Source: JALHUB01 sp050010555
GTDB taxonomy: Bacteria; Chloroflexota; Dehalococcoidia; DSTF01; JALHUB01
NCBI GenBank assembly: GCA_050010555.1
Contig: JBEKKV010000001.1
Coordinates: 83,091-147,090, forward strand
Direction: 5' to 3'
Length of the DNA: 64,000 bases
Both the position numbers and the translations under genes were made by a program. Under the pieces are notes generated by a model. The model did no database searches and was not told the DNA's origin. It saw only the letters and a program-made list of their open reading frames with translations. Below, one piece after another: positions 24,472 through 34,498 of this stretch. Numbering within the stretch: the first letter of the stretch is position 1; every line of letters begins with the position of its first letter.

Positions 24472-25458
24472 ATGCGCAGAGCAATTGTAGTGTTTGGCAC
24501 GGTGGTGCTTCTTCTTTCGGCGTCGCTCGCCAGCGGGCACGCTTTGGCTCGTACGCCTACGCCGACTGCCACCGCCTCCCCAACACCGACGTCGACGCCG
24601 TCGTCGCCCGGCGCGATCGCTCTCTCTCCGGACATCGAATACTTCACCATTAACCTCTGGGTGAATGGCAATCAGGACTGGCAATCTCAGATTGTGGCCA
24701 AGATCGGCGGAGTCGTTTGCGGCACTGAGGCGCAATCGCCGGGTAGTTTCCCCGATAGCGGTGTGGTCGAGCACGTCGTCCAGGTTAAGTCCGACGCCCT
24801 GATTCCCGGCTGCGGCAAGCCCGGCGCGAGCATCACCTTCCTCGTGAATGGACGTCCTGCCGACCGAATTGCCGAATGGTCGGATGCCAAGGGCCAGGAA
24901 GTGCCCGTGTCCTCAGGCCCCGTGTGGTCCGGCGGGTCGTTCGACCTCCTTACCCTGCTCGTTGGGCCGTCCTTTGCTCGGGTCTGGGGAGACGCCGATC
25001 TTCAGCTGAAGACGGGCGACGAGAAGATCATACCCTATATCGGCGAGACCGCCTGCGGCTACCTGGAGACGCCCTGGATGGGAGAAGCCCCTCCCTACGG
25101 TTACACTGTCGCCGTCTATTCCCGTGAGCTTCAGCCCGGGTGCGGCTACGAAGGCGCAACCATCACCTTCAAGGAGTTTGACACGACGGGCAAGGTCCTT
25201 CTTGGCACATCTGCCCAGACGGCGATTTGGCACGCCTGGGACGGCACCGGCGATTCGATGCGACGAGCCGACCTAACGTTCACTGCCGCTGCAACAATCA
25301 ACATCGGCGGCATGGGGGATGGCAGTTCACGCGCGGGCGGCGCGCCTTTCGACATCGCGCTCGGGTTGGCGGTGGCCGGCGTTGCGGCGCTGGCGGCAGG
25401 CGCAGCGCTTCGCAAAAGGGCATCGCAGCGCGACAGAGCGCGCATACGAGAAGGCTGA
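24472..25458 (+). CDS. TP-rich membrane-anchored surface protein with duplicated domain
   Basis: A 328-residue exported protein of unknown function. Signal peptide at residues 1-26, a Thr-Pro spacer (TPTPTATASPTPTSTPSS), then two related beta-rich repeats: the first contains VVCGTEAQ...IPGCGKPGASITFLVNG, the second TACGYLET...QPGCGYEGATITFKEF, each with a conserved Cys before and a GCG motif after a strand, consistent with one disulfide per repeat. A C-terminal membrane helix (ALGLAVAGVAALAAGAAL) and basic tail anchor it. No sortase motif is seen. A GGAGG site five bases before the ATG supports the start. Confidence 0.85.
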   Translation: MRRAIVVFGTVVLLLSASLASGHALARTPTPTATASPTPTSTPSSPGAIALSPDIEYFTINLWVNGNQDWQSQIVAKIGGVVCGTEAQSPGSFPDSGVVEHVVQVKSDALIPGCGKPGASITFLVNGRPADRIAEWSDAKGQEVPVSSGPVWSGGSFDLLTLLVGPSFARVWGDADLQLKTGDEKIIPYIGETACGYLETPWMGEAPPYGYTVAVYSRELQPGCGYEGATITFKEFDTTGKVLLGTSAQTAIWHAWDGTGDSMRRADLTFTAAATINIGGMGDGSSRAGGAPFDIALGLAVAGVAALAAGAALRKRASQRDRARIREG

Positions 25459-25525
25459 CGGTTCCAGCCGTCAGAGTTGTGAGAACGGCGTCTTGAGCCC
25501 GCAACGGGAGGACTAAAGTCCTCCC
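25455..25525. terminator. Two hairpins between convergent genes
   Basis: A perfect seven-pair hairpin CTGACGG/CCGTCAG (25455-25474) overlaps the stop of the surface protein gene, and a second, GGGAGGAC/GTCCTCCC with a four-base loop (25506-25525), lies just before the end of the acyl-CoA ligase gene. Together they probably end transcription from both sides, although neither has a long U-run. Confidence 0.5.
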
Positions 25526-25566
25526 CTACATTGCCCAATATTCCCGTCGGACGTTTACGGCGGGCT

Positions 25567-27378
25567 TCAGGGGACCAGGCCGGTCGTGGCGTTCTCCCGC
25601 CAGCGCTTGGCGTCGAACGAGTAGTCGTCGGCGATCTGCTCTCGCGATACCTTGCGCAGCGCCGTCTTCGGGAGCGGCGCGTCGGTGAGCACGAGCCGGT
25701 TCGTGCGCTTATATGGCGCCAGTCCGTCCTCCAGCGCGTCGACCTCCGACTGCACGAGCGCCTGCAGCGCCGATTCGTCCAACTGGTGGTCCTGCGTTGC
25801 CAGCCGCTCGTTGACCGCGGCGAAGTTCGGGTACACCACCGCCCATACCTGCGTCTTGTCGCGTACCTTACGGCTGACCACGCACACGTCCTCGATGACT
25901 GGGCTGCGGCCTAGCTGCTCCTCCACCTCGTCGGGATGGACCTTCTCGCCGGAATCGAGAACGATAACGTATTTGCTTCGACCGGTAATGTAGACGTTGC
26001 CCTGGCGGTCGATGTGACCAATGTCACCGGTGCGGAACCACTCGCCGATCATTGCCGCCTTCGTCTCTGCCTCGGCTTTCCAGTAGCCTTGCATAACGTT
26101 CGGCCCGCGGACGATGAGCTCTCCTTCGCCGTGCAGCTTCACGTAGATGCTCTTCTCCGGCACGTCGATGAGGTCAACGTCAACGCCAAGGAGAGGTCGC
26201 CCTACGCTGCCCAACTGCTTCTCGTAGTAGTTCGTGAAGCGGAAGCGCCCCGGGTGGAAGCGCTGCGCACAGACGACGGGCGACGTCTCCGTGAGGCCCC
26301 AGGCCTGGAGGACGGGCAGGCCCAGGAGGTGGAAACTCGTGGCCGTCTCCGGGTTGAGCGCCGCGCCGCCGCTGGCCACAAAACGCAGATTGCCGCCCAA
26401 GCGTTGGTGCACCTCGCGGAAGAGCAGGGGGCCGATGTTGACGCCTGTGCGCTGCTTCGTCCGGCGCACGATCTCCAGGCCGCGCTCGAAGGTCTTGCCG
26501 CGACCCTGGGCGTCGGCCTGAGCGCGAATAGCGCGGACCATGATGTCGAGCAGGGCGGGCACGCCGAGAAAGACGGTGGGCTTCGTTTCCGCCAGCCGGT
26601 CGCGCACCCGCACGAGGTCATTCTCAATCGTCACCGTTGCTCTAAGGGACAGCGGCAGGACGAACTCGGCGGTGAAGGGATAGGCGTGATGGAGCGGGAG
26701 CAGGAGTAGAATGCTATCGTGCGACGACACGGGCAGAGCCTTGAGGGCTCCGGCGACGTTGGACATGAAGTTGCGGTGGCTGAGCACGACGCCCTTCGCG
26801 CCGCCGGTGGTGCCCGACGTGTAGACGATGGAAGCGATATCGTCCGGCTTGATGACCGTCGCTGCGAGCGCCACGTCGCTCTCGTGCGATGCGAACGAGA
26901 ACGCCTCTTCGAAGGGCAGGATGCGGGCGCGGGCGCGACGAAAGAGGCCGCCTCCGCCGGCTGCACGCGCCTCGGCGCCGGGGCCGACGACCAGGATGGT
27001 CTCCAGGTCGTGAAGGCGGTCCGGGATATTGGGGAGCGCCTTCTCCGAGACGATCGCGAGCTTCACCTCGGCGCGGCGCAGCGCCTCCTCGATCTCGCCG
27101 GGCTTTAATTCGTAGTAGACCGGGACAGCGACGCCTCCGGCGTACGAAATCCCCAGATAGGCGACGATCCACTCCAGCCCGTTCTCGCAGACGATCCCCA
27201 CGCGGTCGCCGCGTTGCAGCCCGAGAGCGATGAGCGCGGAGGCGAAAATCCTTGCCCGCTGGCGCAGCTCGCCGTAGGTCAGCCCGGTGAACTGGCGTCC
27301 CGCCTTGATCTGGAACGCCATCTTGTTTTCCGAGCGACGCGCCGCTTCGTCCAGCGATGCCGGTATCGTGAGCTCCAT
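25567..27378 (-). CDS. Long-chain acyl-CoA ligase (AMP-forming, FadD/FACL type)
   Basis: A 603-residue member of the ANL superfamily that adenylates a fatty acid and transfers it to CoA. The P-loop SIVYTSGTTGGAKGVVLSHRNF lies near residues 185-205, the adenine-binding AWGLTETSPVV near 358, WFRTGDIGHIDRQGNVYITGRSK near 450, and the C-terminal KTALRK carries the catalytic-Lys region. The large size and middle insertions fit long-chain (AMP-binding FAA1-like) ligases. It stands alone on the minus strand, with convergent hairpins at its end. Chain-length preference is not readable. Confidence 0.92.
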   Translation of the reverse strand: MELTIPASLDEAARRSENKMAFQIKAGRQFTGLTYGELRQRARIFASALIALGLQRGDRVGIVCENGLEWIVAYLGISYAGGVAVPVYYELKPGEIEEALRRAEVKLAIVSEKALPNIPDRLHDLETILVVGPGAEARAAGGGGLFRRARARILPFEEAFSFASHESDVALAATVIKPDDIASIVYTSGTTGGAKGVVLSHRNFMSNVAGALKALPVSSHDSILLLLPLHHAYPFTAEFVLPLSLRATVTIENDLVRVRDRLAETKPTVFLGVPALLDIMVRAIRAQADAQGRGKTFERGLEIVRRTKQRTGVNIGPLLFREVHQRLGGNLRFVASGGAALNPETATSFHLLGLPVLQAWGLTETSPVVCAQRFHPGRFRFTNYYEKQLGSVGRPLLGVDVDLIDVPEKSIYVKLHGEGELIVRGPNVMQGYWKAEAETKAAMIGEWFRTGDIGHIDRQGNVYITGRSKYVIVLDSGEKVHPDEVEEQLGRSPVIEDVCVVSRKVRDKTQVWAVVYPNFAAVNERLATQDHQLDESALQALVQSEVDALEDGLAPYKRTNRLVLTDAPLPKTALRKVSREQIADDYSFDAKRWRENATTGLVP

Positions 27379-27503
27379 CGTTCGTACCTCAGTAGGGGAA
27401 AGCTTGGCGTGATTCTACAAGGCGAAATCTGTACGAGCAAACGGACGTCGCGGCGAGCGGCGAAAAGCCTGGTCCCGCTGCCGCTCGTCTTCGATCAGCC
27501 GGG

Positions 27504-27689
27504 CTAGACGACGTCCGGGCGAGGCCATTTCAGGTCGCAGCTAAGGCAGCGCGCCTGGATGAGCTGGTCGCCGCGCCAGTAGCTCAGCGTGAAGCTTTTC
27601 TTGCAGCGAGGGCACTCCGGCACACCGATCTTGACCTCGTGCTTGGGCTCTTCCGCCCGCGGCTTGTCGGGACTTCCGCCAGCCGTCAT
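27504..27689 (-). CDS. Small zinc-ribbon protein
   Basis: A 61-residue acidic-basic protein with two Cys-x2-Cys pairs (CPRCKK at residues 26-29 and CLSCDL at 48-51) spaced like a zinc ribbon. No further domain is visible and no function is assigned. A GAGGAGG ribosome site precedes the ATG by six bases, which supports real translation despite the size. It is divergent from cutA. Confidence 0.72.
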   Translation of the reverse strand: MTAGGSPDKPRAEEPKHEVKIGVPECPRCKKSFTLSYWRGDQLIQARCLSCDLKWPRPDVV

Positions 27690-27803
27690 GGCTTGCCTCC
27701 TCGCGCCAATTGTACACTATCCGCGGGTCCCGGTGCGTATCTACCGCGAAGGGCCAATTGCGATAGAATGACGGCAACCGGAAGGCGCTGATGGGAGCTT
27801 GCC

Positions 27804-28148
27804 ATGAGACAGTACATCCAGGTGACGACGACGACTTCGACGCGAGCGGAGGCGGAGCGGATTGCGGAGGCGCTCGTCGAGGCGCGGCTGGCGGCCTGCG
27901 TCCAGATCGTCGGACCGGTGGCGAGCGTCTACCGGTGGAAGGGCGACGTTGAGAGGGCGACGGAGTGGCTGTGCATCGCCAAGACGGAGCGCCGCCTGTA
28001 CGACGAAGTGGAGGCCGCGATCAAGCGACTGCACACGTACGAAGTCCCGGAAGTCCTGGCCACCGAGGTCGTGGACGGCAGTAAAGACTATCTCGTCTGG
28101 CTTCACGAGGAGCTGGCAGGCCCCGGGGACGCCGCGGACCGCTCATAG
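27804..28148 (+). CDS. cutA: Divalent-cation tolerance protein CutA
   Basis: A 114-residue protein of the CutA1 family, a trimeric ferredoxin-like fold protein linked to copper/divalent cation tolerance. Family hallmarks are EARLAACVQIVGPVASVYRWKGDVE, EWLCIAKTERRLYDEVEAAIKRLHTYEVPEVLATEVVDGSKDYLVWLHEEL. Length is normal. Its last 46 bases overlap the end of the convergent ABC permease gene. Its biochemical role in bacteria remains unsettled. Confidence 0.95.
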   Translation: MRQYIQVTTTTSTRAEAERIAEALVEARLAACVQIVGPVASVYRWKGDVERATEWLCIAKTERRLYDEVEAAIKRLHTYEVPEVLATEVVDGSKDYLVWLHEELAGPGDAADRS

Positions 28149-28967
28149 CGCCTTAGCCCCAGCACGCGCCCCAGCACGTCGCTCCAGCGCAGGTTCGAGG
28201 CGCCGCCGATGGTGATGTCGCGGCCGGCGAAGGCGCGGATGGCGGCCGCAACGAAGATCGCCGAAACGCCCAGCAGCAGCCCCACGTGCGCCCAGTCGAG
28301 CCCGCGCACCAGCGGCTCTCCGGCGCCATAGTAATAGAACGGCGAGGCGTACCTCAGGCCGGACAGGCTGTGGACTGTGAGGGCGATTGTGTTGAAGAAG
28401 TAGCCCGCCGTCGCCAGCGCCGTCGCCCCGCCGGCGGCGTAAGCGCGATTCGGCAGGACGGCGCCGAACCACAGCGAAATGGCGTAGTAGAAGAGCGCCA
28501 TCGGCAGCATGTTGGCCGAAGCAAGCGCCGCGCCCTTCAGCGTGAGGTTGATGTCGACGAAGGGGACCGAGAGCAGAAAGCCCAGGAAGCCGAAGCCGGC
28601 GATTATCGCCGCGCCGGCGGAGATGCCGATCGTCTTCTGGATGACCATCTCCGAACGCGTGATCGGCTGCGACATGAGCAGGTCGATTGTGCCGCTGCCC
28701 TCTTCGCCGGCGATGGCGCCCGTGCCCTGAATGACGGTGTAGACGATCAGCAGGATGGGAATCCAGCTAAAGTACTCGGCGCTCACGAAGCCCGGCGCCG
28801 TGGAGTAAGCGAGGTCGCTGCCAAGGAGCGCCTGGACGGCCTGCGGGAGCTGGATGCTGGCGACAGTCGTACGGTAGGAGGGCCACAGGTAGACGATTGA
28901 CGCCGCCATCAGGGTGAACGTCAGGCCAAAGCCGACCACCTGCCAGCGCTGGTCGCGCAGACCCTTT

Positions 28968-28990
<23 letters not shown>
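28103..28990 (-). CDS. ABC-2 type transporter permease
   Basis: A 295-residue permease with six predicted helices and the ABC-2 signature GTGAIAGEEGSGTIDLLMSQPITRSEMVIQKTIG between helices 2 and 3. It pairs with the ATPase encoded just upstream (overlap 28968-28990). ATG 28990 gives RKGLRDQRWQ directly before helix 1; the longer frame reads through the ATPase gene. It probably exports a drug, lipid or peptide. Its 3' end runs 46 bases into convergent cutA. Confidence 0.87.
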
Positions 28991-29906
<916 letters not shown>

Positions 29907-30025
29907 GAGGCCTCCGAAATCACGAACTGGCTTGCCTATTGGATTATATCGCCTCGTGAGGGGAGGGTCAGCATGCAGGGGAGCGAGGGGGAAGCTGCGT
30001 CATGCTCGCCGAGGCCGAGTCGCCG

Positions 30026-31105
30026 TCAGAACTTGATGATGCTGCGGGCCACTTCGCCGCGCTTCAGCGCCTCGAACGCCTCGTTGATCTGCTCCAGCGA
30101 ATAGACGCGTGATATCAGCTCTTCCAGCTTCAGCCGGTGCGTCATGTACAGCTCCACGAGCGCTGGCATGTCCATGCGGAATCGCGTCGAGCCGTAGAAC
30201 GAGCCCTGCAGCGTTTTGCCGAGAAACAGCCCCGTCGTGTGAATAGACAGCGTCGCGTCGACGGGGGGCATGCCTACCATCACCACCTCGCCGCCCTTGT
30301 TCGCCGCCTCGAACGCCTGCGCCACCACTTCAGGGATGCCGATGACTTCGAACGCGTAGTCGACGCCGCCCGGCACAAGCTCCCGAATGCGGGCGACAGG
30401 GTCCTCCTTCGTCGCGTTGATCGTGTCCGTGGCGCCGAACTCGCACGCCAGCGCCAGCTTGTTCTCCAGCGTATCGACGGCGATGATCCGCGTCGCGCCG
30501 GCAAGGCAAGCCCCCTGAATCACGTTCAGGCCGACGCCGCCGCAGCCGAACACCGCCACGCTGCCGCCGACCCGCACTTTCGCCGTATTCGTCACGGCGC
30601 CCACGCCCGTCATAACGCTGCAGCCGATGAGCGCCGCCTTGTCCAGCGGCATGTCGTCGCAGATCTTCACCACCGCCGTCTCATGCGTCACCGTCCGCTC
30701 CGCAAACGCCGACACCGCGGTCTGGTGGTAGATGACCTGATCGCCCTTGCGGAAGCGTGTTGTCTTGTCGAGCATTCGCGACGAGGGGCCGGCTTCGCAC
30801 AGGTACGGCCTGCCCTCGGTGCAGTAGCGACAGACGCCGCAGGACGGCACCCAGGAGAAGATGACGTGGTCGCCCTCGCTGACGCGCGTCACGTGCGTGC
30901 CCACCTTCTCGACGACGCCGGCGCCCTCGTGGCCCATGACCATCGGCAGGCGCGCCGGCCATAGCCCTTCGATGAAATGGAGATCGCTGCGACAAATGCC
31001 GGCCGCCGCCATCCTCACCATCACCTCATGCGACTGCGGCTCTTCGATCTCGATCTCCTCGACGACGAGGGGCGTCTTGGGCTTGTACAGGACGGCAGCC
31101 TTCAT
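30026..31105 (-). CDS. Zinc-dependent alcohol dehydrogenase (class III-like)
   Basis: A 359-residue medium-chain dehydrogenase. Catalytic-zinc ligands are in GICRSDLHF and MGHEGAG, the structural-zinc site is SCGVCRYCTEGRPYLC (four Cys), and the NAD(P) loop is VAVFGCGGVGLNVIQG with the specificity residue in IIAVDTLENK. Closest in style to NDMA-dependent or class III alcohol dehydrogenases seen in actinobacteria and Chloroflexota. Substrate unknown: alcohol or hydroxymethyl adduct. The ATG overlaps the upstream bactofilin-like gene by four bases. Confidence 0.92.
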   Translation of the reverse strand: MKAAVLYKPKTPLVVEEIEIEEPQSHEVMVRMAAAGICRSDLHFIEGLWPARLPMVMGHEGAGVVEKVGTHVTRVSEGDHVIFSWVPSCGVCRYCTEGRPYLCEAGPSSRMLDKTTRFRKGDQVIYHQTAVSAFAERTVTHETAVVKICDDMPLDKAALIGCSVMTGVGAVTNTAKVRVGGSVAVFGCGGVGLNVIQGACLAGATRIIAVDTLENKLALACEFGATDTINATKEDPVARIRELVPGGVDYAFEVIGIPEVVAQAFEAANKGGEVVMVGMPPVDATLSIHTTGLFLGKTLQGSFYGSTRFRMDMPALVELYMTHRLKLEELISRVYSLEQINEAFEALKRGEVARSIIKF

Positions 31106-31995
31106 GCAGCAGCCTCCTTAGCGCTTTCGGGGGAGCGCCAGGCGCGCCAACCGGCGGCCGCGAGGGCGCCCGAACCCCAAATGCCGGCGAGGAACGCAAT
31201 CGCCCAGCCGACAACAGGAACGAGAAGCACAGCTTGAAGAACGATGACGCCCAGCGTCGTCGCCGCGTAGGGATGGTCGACCGGCCGCGCGCCGCCTCCA
31301 AGCGAGAGGAGCGCCGCGCCGAGTCGCGTGCCTGCCGTCACGTAGCCGAAAAGCCCGAGCAGCGGCAGGACGGCAAGCAGCAGCGCGAGGCCCGCGGGAA
31401 TGCCGACGACTGTGAGCAGGGCGAAGACGCTGAGGACCGGCAGCACTATCCACACGGCCACGGCTCCCAGGATGCTCGCCGGCAGATCTCCGGTGAGCAG
31501 CATCGCGGCGCGCGAAAGCTGGTGCCCGCCGACCGCAGCAAACGCGAGCCCCGCGATCACCGCCGCCAGCGTGAGCCCCAGCCATAGCAGCCAGAAGAAG
31601 GCGCCGCGGAAGAAGCGAAAGCCGCGTCGGTTGATGCCGTGGTCGACGACGGAGCCGCTCTGGCGGTTCACCGTGCCGCGGATGATCGTGACGCGGTCGA
31701 CGTGAGAGCCGCCCTCCAGCGTCACGGTGCCCCTGATTATCGTGACGGCGCCGTTCACGCTGCCGGCGATGTCCGCGTTGCCGTTGACGACGATGAGCCT
31801 GCCCGTGACGGTGCCGGCGATGTTCGCGTCGCCGCGGATGACGACGACGGAGCCGACGCTTTCGCCCGGCGGCAGGGTATAGGTGCCGTGGAGCCGCAGC
31901 GCCAGGCCGCCCTGATTGCCGTCGTCCGCCGACGCCGTTACCGGCGCCAACGCCGCGAACGCCACGCACAGGACCAGCACCAATCGACGCAGCAT
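31102..31995 (-). CDS. Bactofilin-like polymer-forming domain on a multi-pass membrane protein
   Basis: A 297-residue protein. After a signal peptide (residues 1-23), residues 45-125 form a short beta-helix of the polymer-forming type, with repeating GSVVVIRGDANIAGTVTGRL / VNGNADIAGSVNGAV / IIRGTVTLEGGSHV / IIRGTVNRQSGSVV strands. Three to five hydrophobic helices fill the rest (residues 133-285). The export signal would place the beta-helix outside the membrane, unlike cytoskeletal bactofilins. GGGAGGG precedes the ATG. Function unknown; a membrane- or wall-stress structure is possible. Confidence 0.8.
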   Translation of the reverse strand: MLRRLVLVLCVAFAALAPVTASADDGNQGGLALRLHGTYTLPPGESVGSVVVIRGDANIAGTVTGRLIVVNGNADIAGSVNGAVTIIRGTVTLEGGSHVDRVTIIRGTVNRQSGSVVDHGINRRGFRFFRGAFFWLLWLGLTLAAVIAGLAFAAVGGHQLSRAAMLLTGDLPASILGAVAVWIVLPVLSVFALLTVVGIPAGLALLLAVLPLLGLFGYVTAGTRLGAALLSLGGGARPVDHPYAATTLGVIVLQAVLLVPVVGWAIAFLAGIWGSGALAAAGWRAWRSPESAKEAAA

Positions 31996-32137
31996 GGGTT
32001 CCCTCCCCTATCGCCAATATACGTTGACCACCGCTGCGCTGTCGAGCAGGTGGCGCTTGGCTGGCTCCCTAGACATCAGAGCGCCCTGTCCACAAGATGT
32101 GTGACACGATCCCTGCACGTCGCGGAGGTGCAAGAAG

Positions 32138-33778
32138 ATGGCATCCCTTTCCTACGCCAACGGCGCGAGCACGGTCCCGCTGCTCGGGCAGACCATCGGC
32201 GACCGGCTGCGCGAGACCGTCGAGCGCTTCGGCAACCGGCCGGCGCTGGTCGTGCGCCATCAAGGCTATCGCGCAACTTACGACGAGCTCTGGGCGCAGA
32301 CGTCGCTGGCCGCCCGCGGCCTTATGGCGCGCGGCATCGCACGGGGAGACCGCGTCGGCATCTGGTCGCCCAATCGGTACGAATGGGTGGTCACGCAGTT
32401 CGCCGCCGCTCGCGTCGGCGCCGTCCTTGTCACCGTCAACCCCGCCTACAAGACCGCTGAGCTGCAGTATGCGCTCATCCAATCGGGTGTCCGCCTGCTT
32501 ATCCAGTCGCGGGCGTTCCGGCAGACCCAGTACGAGTCGATGCTGGCCCAGGTGAGGAGCCGTTGCCCGGACCTGAAAGAATCGCTGGTGCTGGAGGACG
32601 GCTGGCGGAAACTGCTCGACGGCGGCGCCGGCGTTCCGGAAGGCGAACTGGCGGAGCGGGAGTCGACCCTCCAGTTCGATGATCCCGTGAACATCCAGTA
32701 CACGTCCGGCACGACGGGCTTCCCGAAGGGCGCTACTCTCTCCCACCACGGCATCTTGAACAACGACTTCTTCATCGGCGAGAAGATGCGCTTCACTGAG
32801 GTCGACCGCGCCTGCATCCCCGTTCCTTTCTACCATTGCTTCGGCGCTGTCCTGGGCAACCTGGCCTGCATCACGCACGGCGCCTGCATGGTGGTGCCCG
32901 GCGAGACGTACGACGCCCTGGAAGTCATGCAGACCGTGCAGGACGAGAAGTGCACCGCGCTTTACGGGGTCCCGACGATGTTCATCGGCGAGCTCGACCA
33001 CCCGCGCTTCTCCGAGTTCGACTTCTCCAGCCTGCGCACCGGCATCATGGCCGGCTCGCCCTGCCCGCTGGAGGTGATGCGGAAGGTGATATCGGTGATG
33101 CATATGCCGGAGGTCACCATCTGCTACGGCATGACGGAGACGTCGCCGGTTTCCACGCAGAGCGCCACCGACGACCCGCTCGACAAGCGCGTCGCGACGG
33201 TCGGCCGCGTCCATCCGCACGTCGAGATTAAGGTTATCGACCCCGCGACCGGCCGCGTCGTCCCGCGCGGAGTCGCCGGCGAGCTTTGCACGCGCGGCTA
33301 CAGCGTCATGCTCGGCTACTGGAACAACGAGGAAGCGACGCGCGAGGCCATCGACGCGAACGGCTGGATGCATTCCGGCGACCTGGCGACGATGGACGAC
33401 GAAAGCTATTTGAACATCGTCGGGCGCATCAAGGATATCATCATCCGCGGCGGCGAGAACATCTACCCGCGCGAGATAGAGGAGTTCCTCTTCCGCCACC
33501 CCGGCGTCGCCGACGTGCAGGTGATCGGCGTGCCGAGCGAGCGCTACGGCGAGGAGACGATGGCCTGGATCAGGCCGGCGGAAGGCGCGCAGCTCACTGA
33601 GGAAATGATGCTGGAGTTCTGTCGCGGGCAGATCGCGACCTTCAAGATCCCGCGCTACTGGAAGTTTGTCCTCGAGTTCCCGATGACCGTCACCGGGAAG
33701 TACCAGAAGTTCCGGATGCGGGAGATTGCCATCGACGAGCTTGGCCTCCAGAGCGCCGCGGGCACGAAGACAGCCTGA
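32138..33778 (+). CDS. Fatty-acyl/medium-chain acyl-CoA ligase (AMP-forming)
   Basis: A 546-residue ANL enzyme. P-loop IQYTSGTTGFPKGATLSH near residues 185-202, substrate/adenine motif TICYGMTETSPVS near 327, HSGDLA near 408, hinge RIKDIIIRGGENIYPREIEEFL near 430 and the C-terminal catalytic Lys in PMTVTGKYQKFRMRE near 522. It is a different subfamily from the ligase at 25567 (acyl-CoA synthetase AcsF/FadD3-like length). GGAGGT lies eight bases before the ATG. It likely activates medium-chain or branched acids for beta-oxidation. Confidence 0.92.
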   Translation: MASLSYANGASTVPLLGQTIGDRLRETVERFGNRPALVVRHQGYRATYDELWAQTSLAARGLMARGIARGDRVGIWSPNRYEWVVTQFAAARVGAVLVTVNPAYKTAELQYALIQSGVRLLIQSRAFRQTQYESMLAQVRSRCPDLKESLVLEDGWRKLLDGGAGVPEGELAERESTLQFDDPVNIQYTSGTTGFPKGATLSHHGILNNDFFIGEKMRFTEVDRACIPVPFYHCFGAVLGNLACITHGACMVVPGETYDALEVMQTVQDEKCTALYGVPTMFIGELDHPRFSEFDFSSLRTGIMAGSPCPLEVMRKVISVMHMPEVTICYGMTETSPVSTQSATDDPLDKRVATVGRVHPHVEIKVIDPATGRVVPRGVAGELCTRGYSVMLGYWNNEEATREAIDANGWMHSGDLATMDDESYLNIVGRIKDIIIRGGENIYPREIEEFLFRHPGVADVQVIGVPSERYGEETMAWIRPAEGAQLTEEMMLEFCRGQIATFKIPRYWKFVLEFPMTVTGKYQKFRMREIAIDELGLQSAAGTKTA

Positions 33779-34498
33779 TCACTTCCCCTTCGAGGCGCGC
33801 TCTCCCTCCGGCTGCGAGCTCTCCACGATCCGTCCGTCGCGCATGTAGACGATTCTGCCCGCAGCTTCGGCCACGTGGACGTCGTGAGTCGCCAGGAGGA
33901 TGGTCACGCCGTGCTCGTCGCGAATGCTGCGGAACAGCGCCAGCAGGTGGTCGACGGCTGTGGAGTCGAGGTTGCCGGTGGGCTCGTCGGCAAGGATGAT
34001 CGACGGATTGTTCGCCAGCGCCCGCGCGATCGCCAGCCGCTGGCGTTCCCCACCGGAAAGACGAGGCGGCGTCGCTTTCTCCTTGTCCGATAGGTCCATC
34101 TCCGCCAGGAGCTCCCTTGCCCGCTGCAGCCGTTGAGCGTGCTTCGTGCCGGTCCCAAACATCGGTATCTGGACGTTCTCCATAGCGGTCAGGTTCGGGA
34201 GAAGGTTGTGCAACTGGAAGACGAGGCCGATCTCCTGGCGACGAAAGCGGTCGTTGCCGGCGGAACGCAGGTCGCGGCCGTTGACGATGATCCTGCCGCT
34301 GGTCGTGATGTCCAGGGAAGCGAGCAGATGGAGGAGCGTCGACTTGCCGCAGCCGGACGGTCCCATCAGGGCGACAAACTCGCCGCAGGCGATGGTCAGG
34401 TTCACGCCGTCCAGGGCGCGAGTGACGTTATCGTAGAGCTTGACGACGTCGATGGCCTGAATTGCGGGGCCCTCGGAACCGCCGTTGCCGTTACTCAT
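33779..34498 (-). CDS. ABC transporter ATPase, MacB/LolD type
   Basis: A 239-residue ATPase with Walker A ALMGPSGCGKSTLLHLLASLD, Q-loop GLVFQLHNLLPNLTAMENV, signature LSGGERQRLAIARALANNPSIILADEPTGNLDS and H-loop LATHDVHVAE, the pattern of the LolD/FtsE/MacB group. It overlaps the FtsX-type permease gene by eight bases and they form a mechanotransmission-type exporter. Its stop is adjacent to the stop of the convergent acyl-CoA ligase. The C-terminus ends in a charged tail. Confidence 0.93.
   Translation of the reverse strand: MSNGNGGSEGPAIQAIDVVKLYDNVTRALDGVNLTIACGEFVALMGPSGCGKSTLLHLLASLDITTSGRIIVNGRDLRSAGNDRFRRQEIGLVFQLHNLLPNLTAMENVQIPMFGTGTKHAQRLQRARELLAEMDLSDKEKATPPRLSGGERQRLAIARALANNPSIILADEPTGNLDSTAVDHLLALFRSIRDEHGVTILLATHDVHVAEAAGRIVYMRDGRIVESSQPEGERASKGK

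Noticed and set aside
32069..33499. A 476-codon minus-strand frame opposite the acyl-CoA ligase
   Set aside because: Shadow of a clear ANL enzyme in high-GC DNA; composition is not protein-like and no ribosome site fits.
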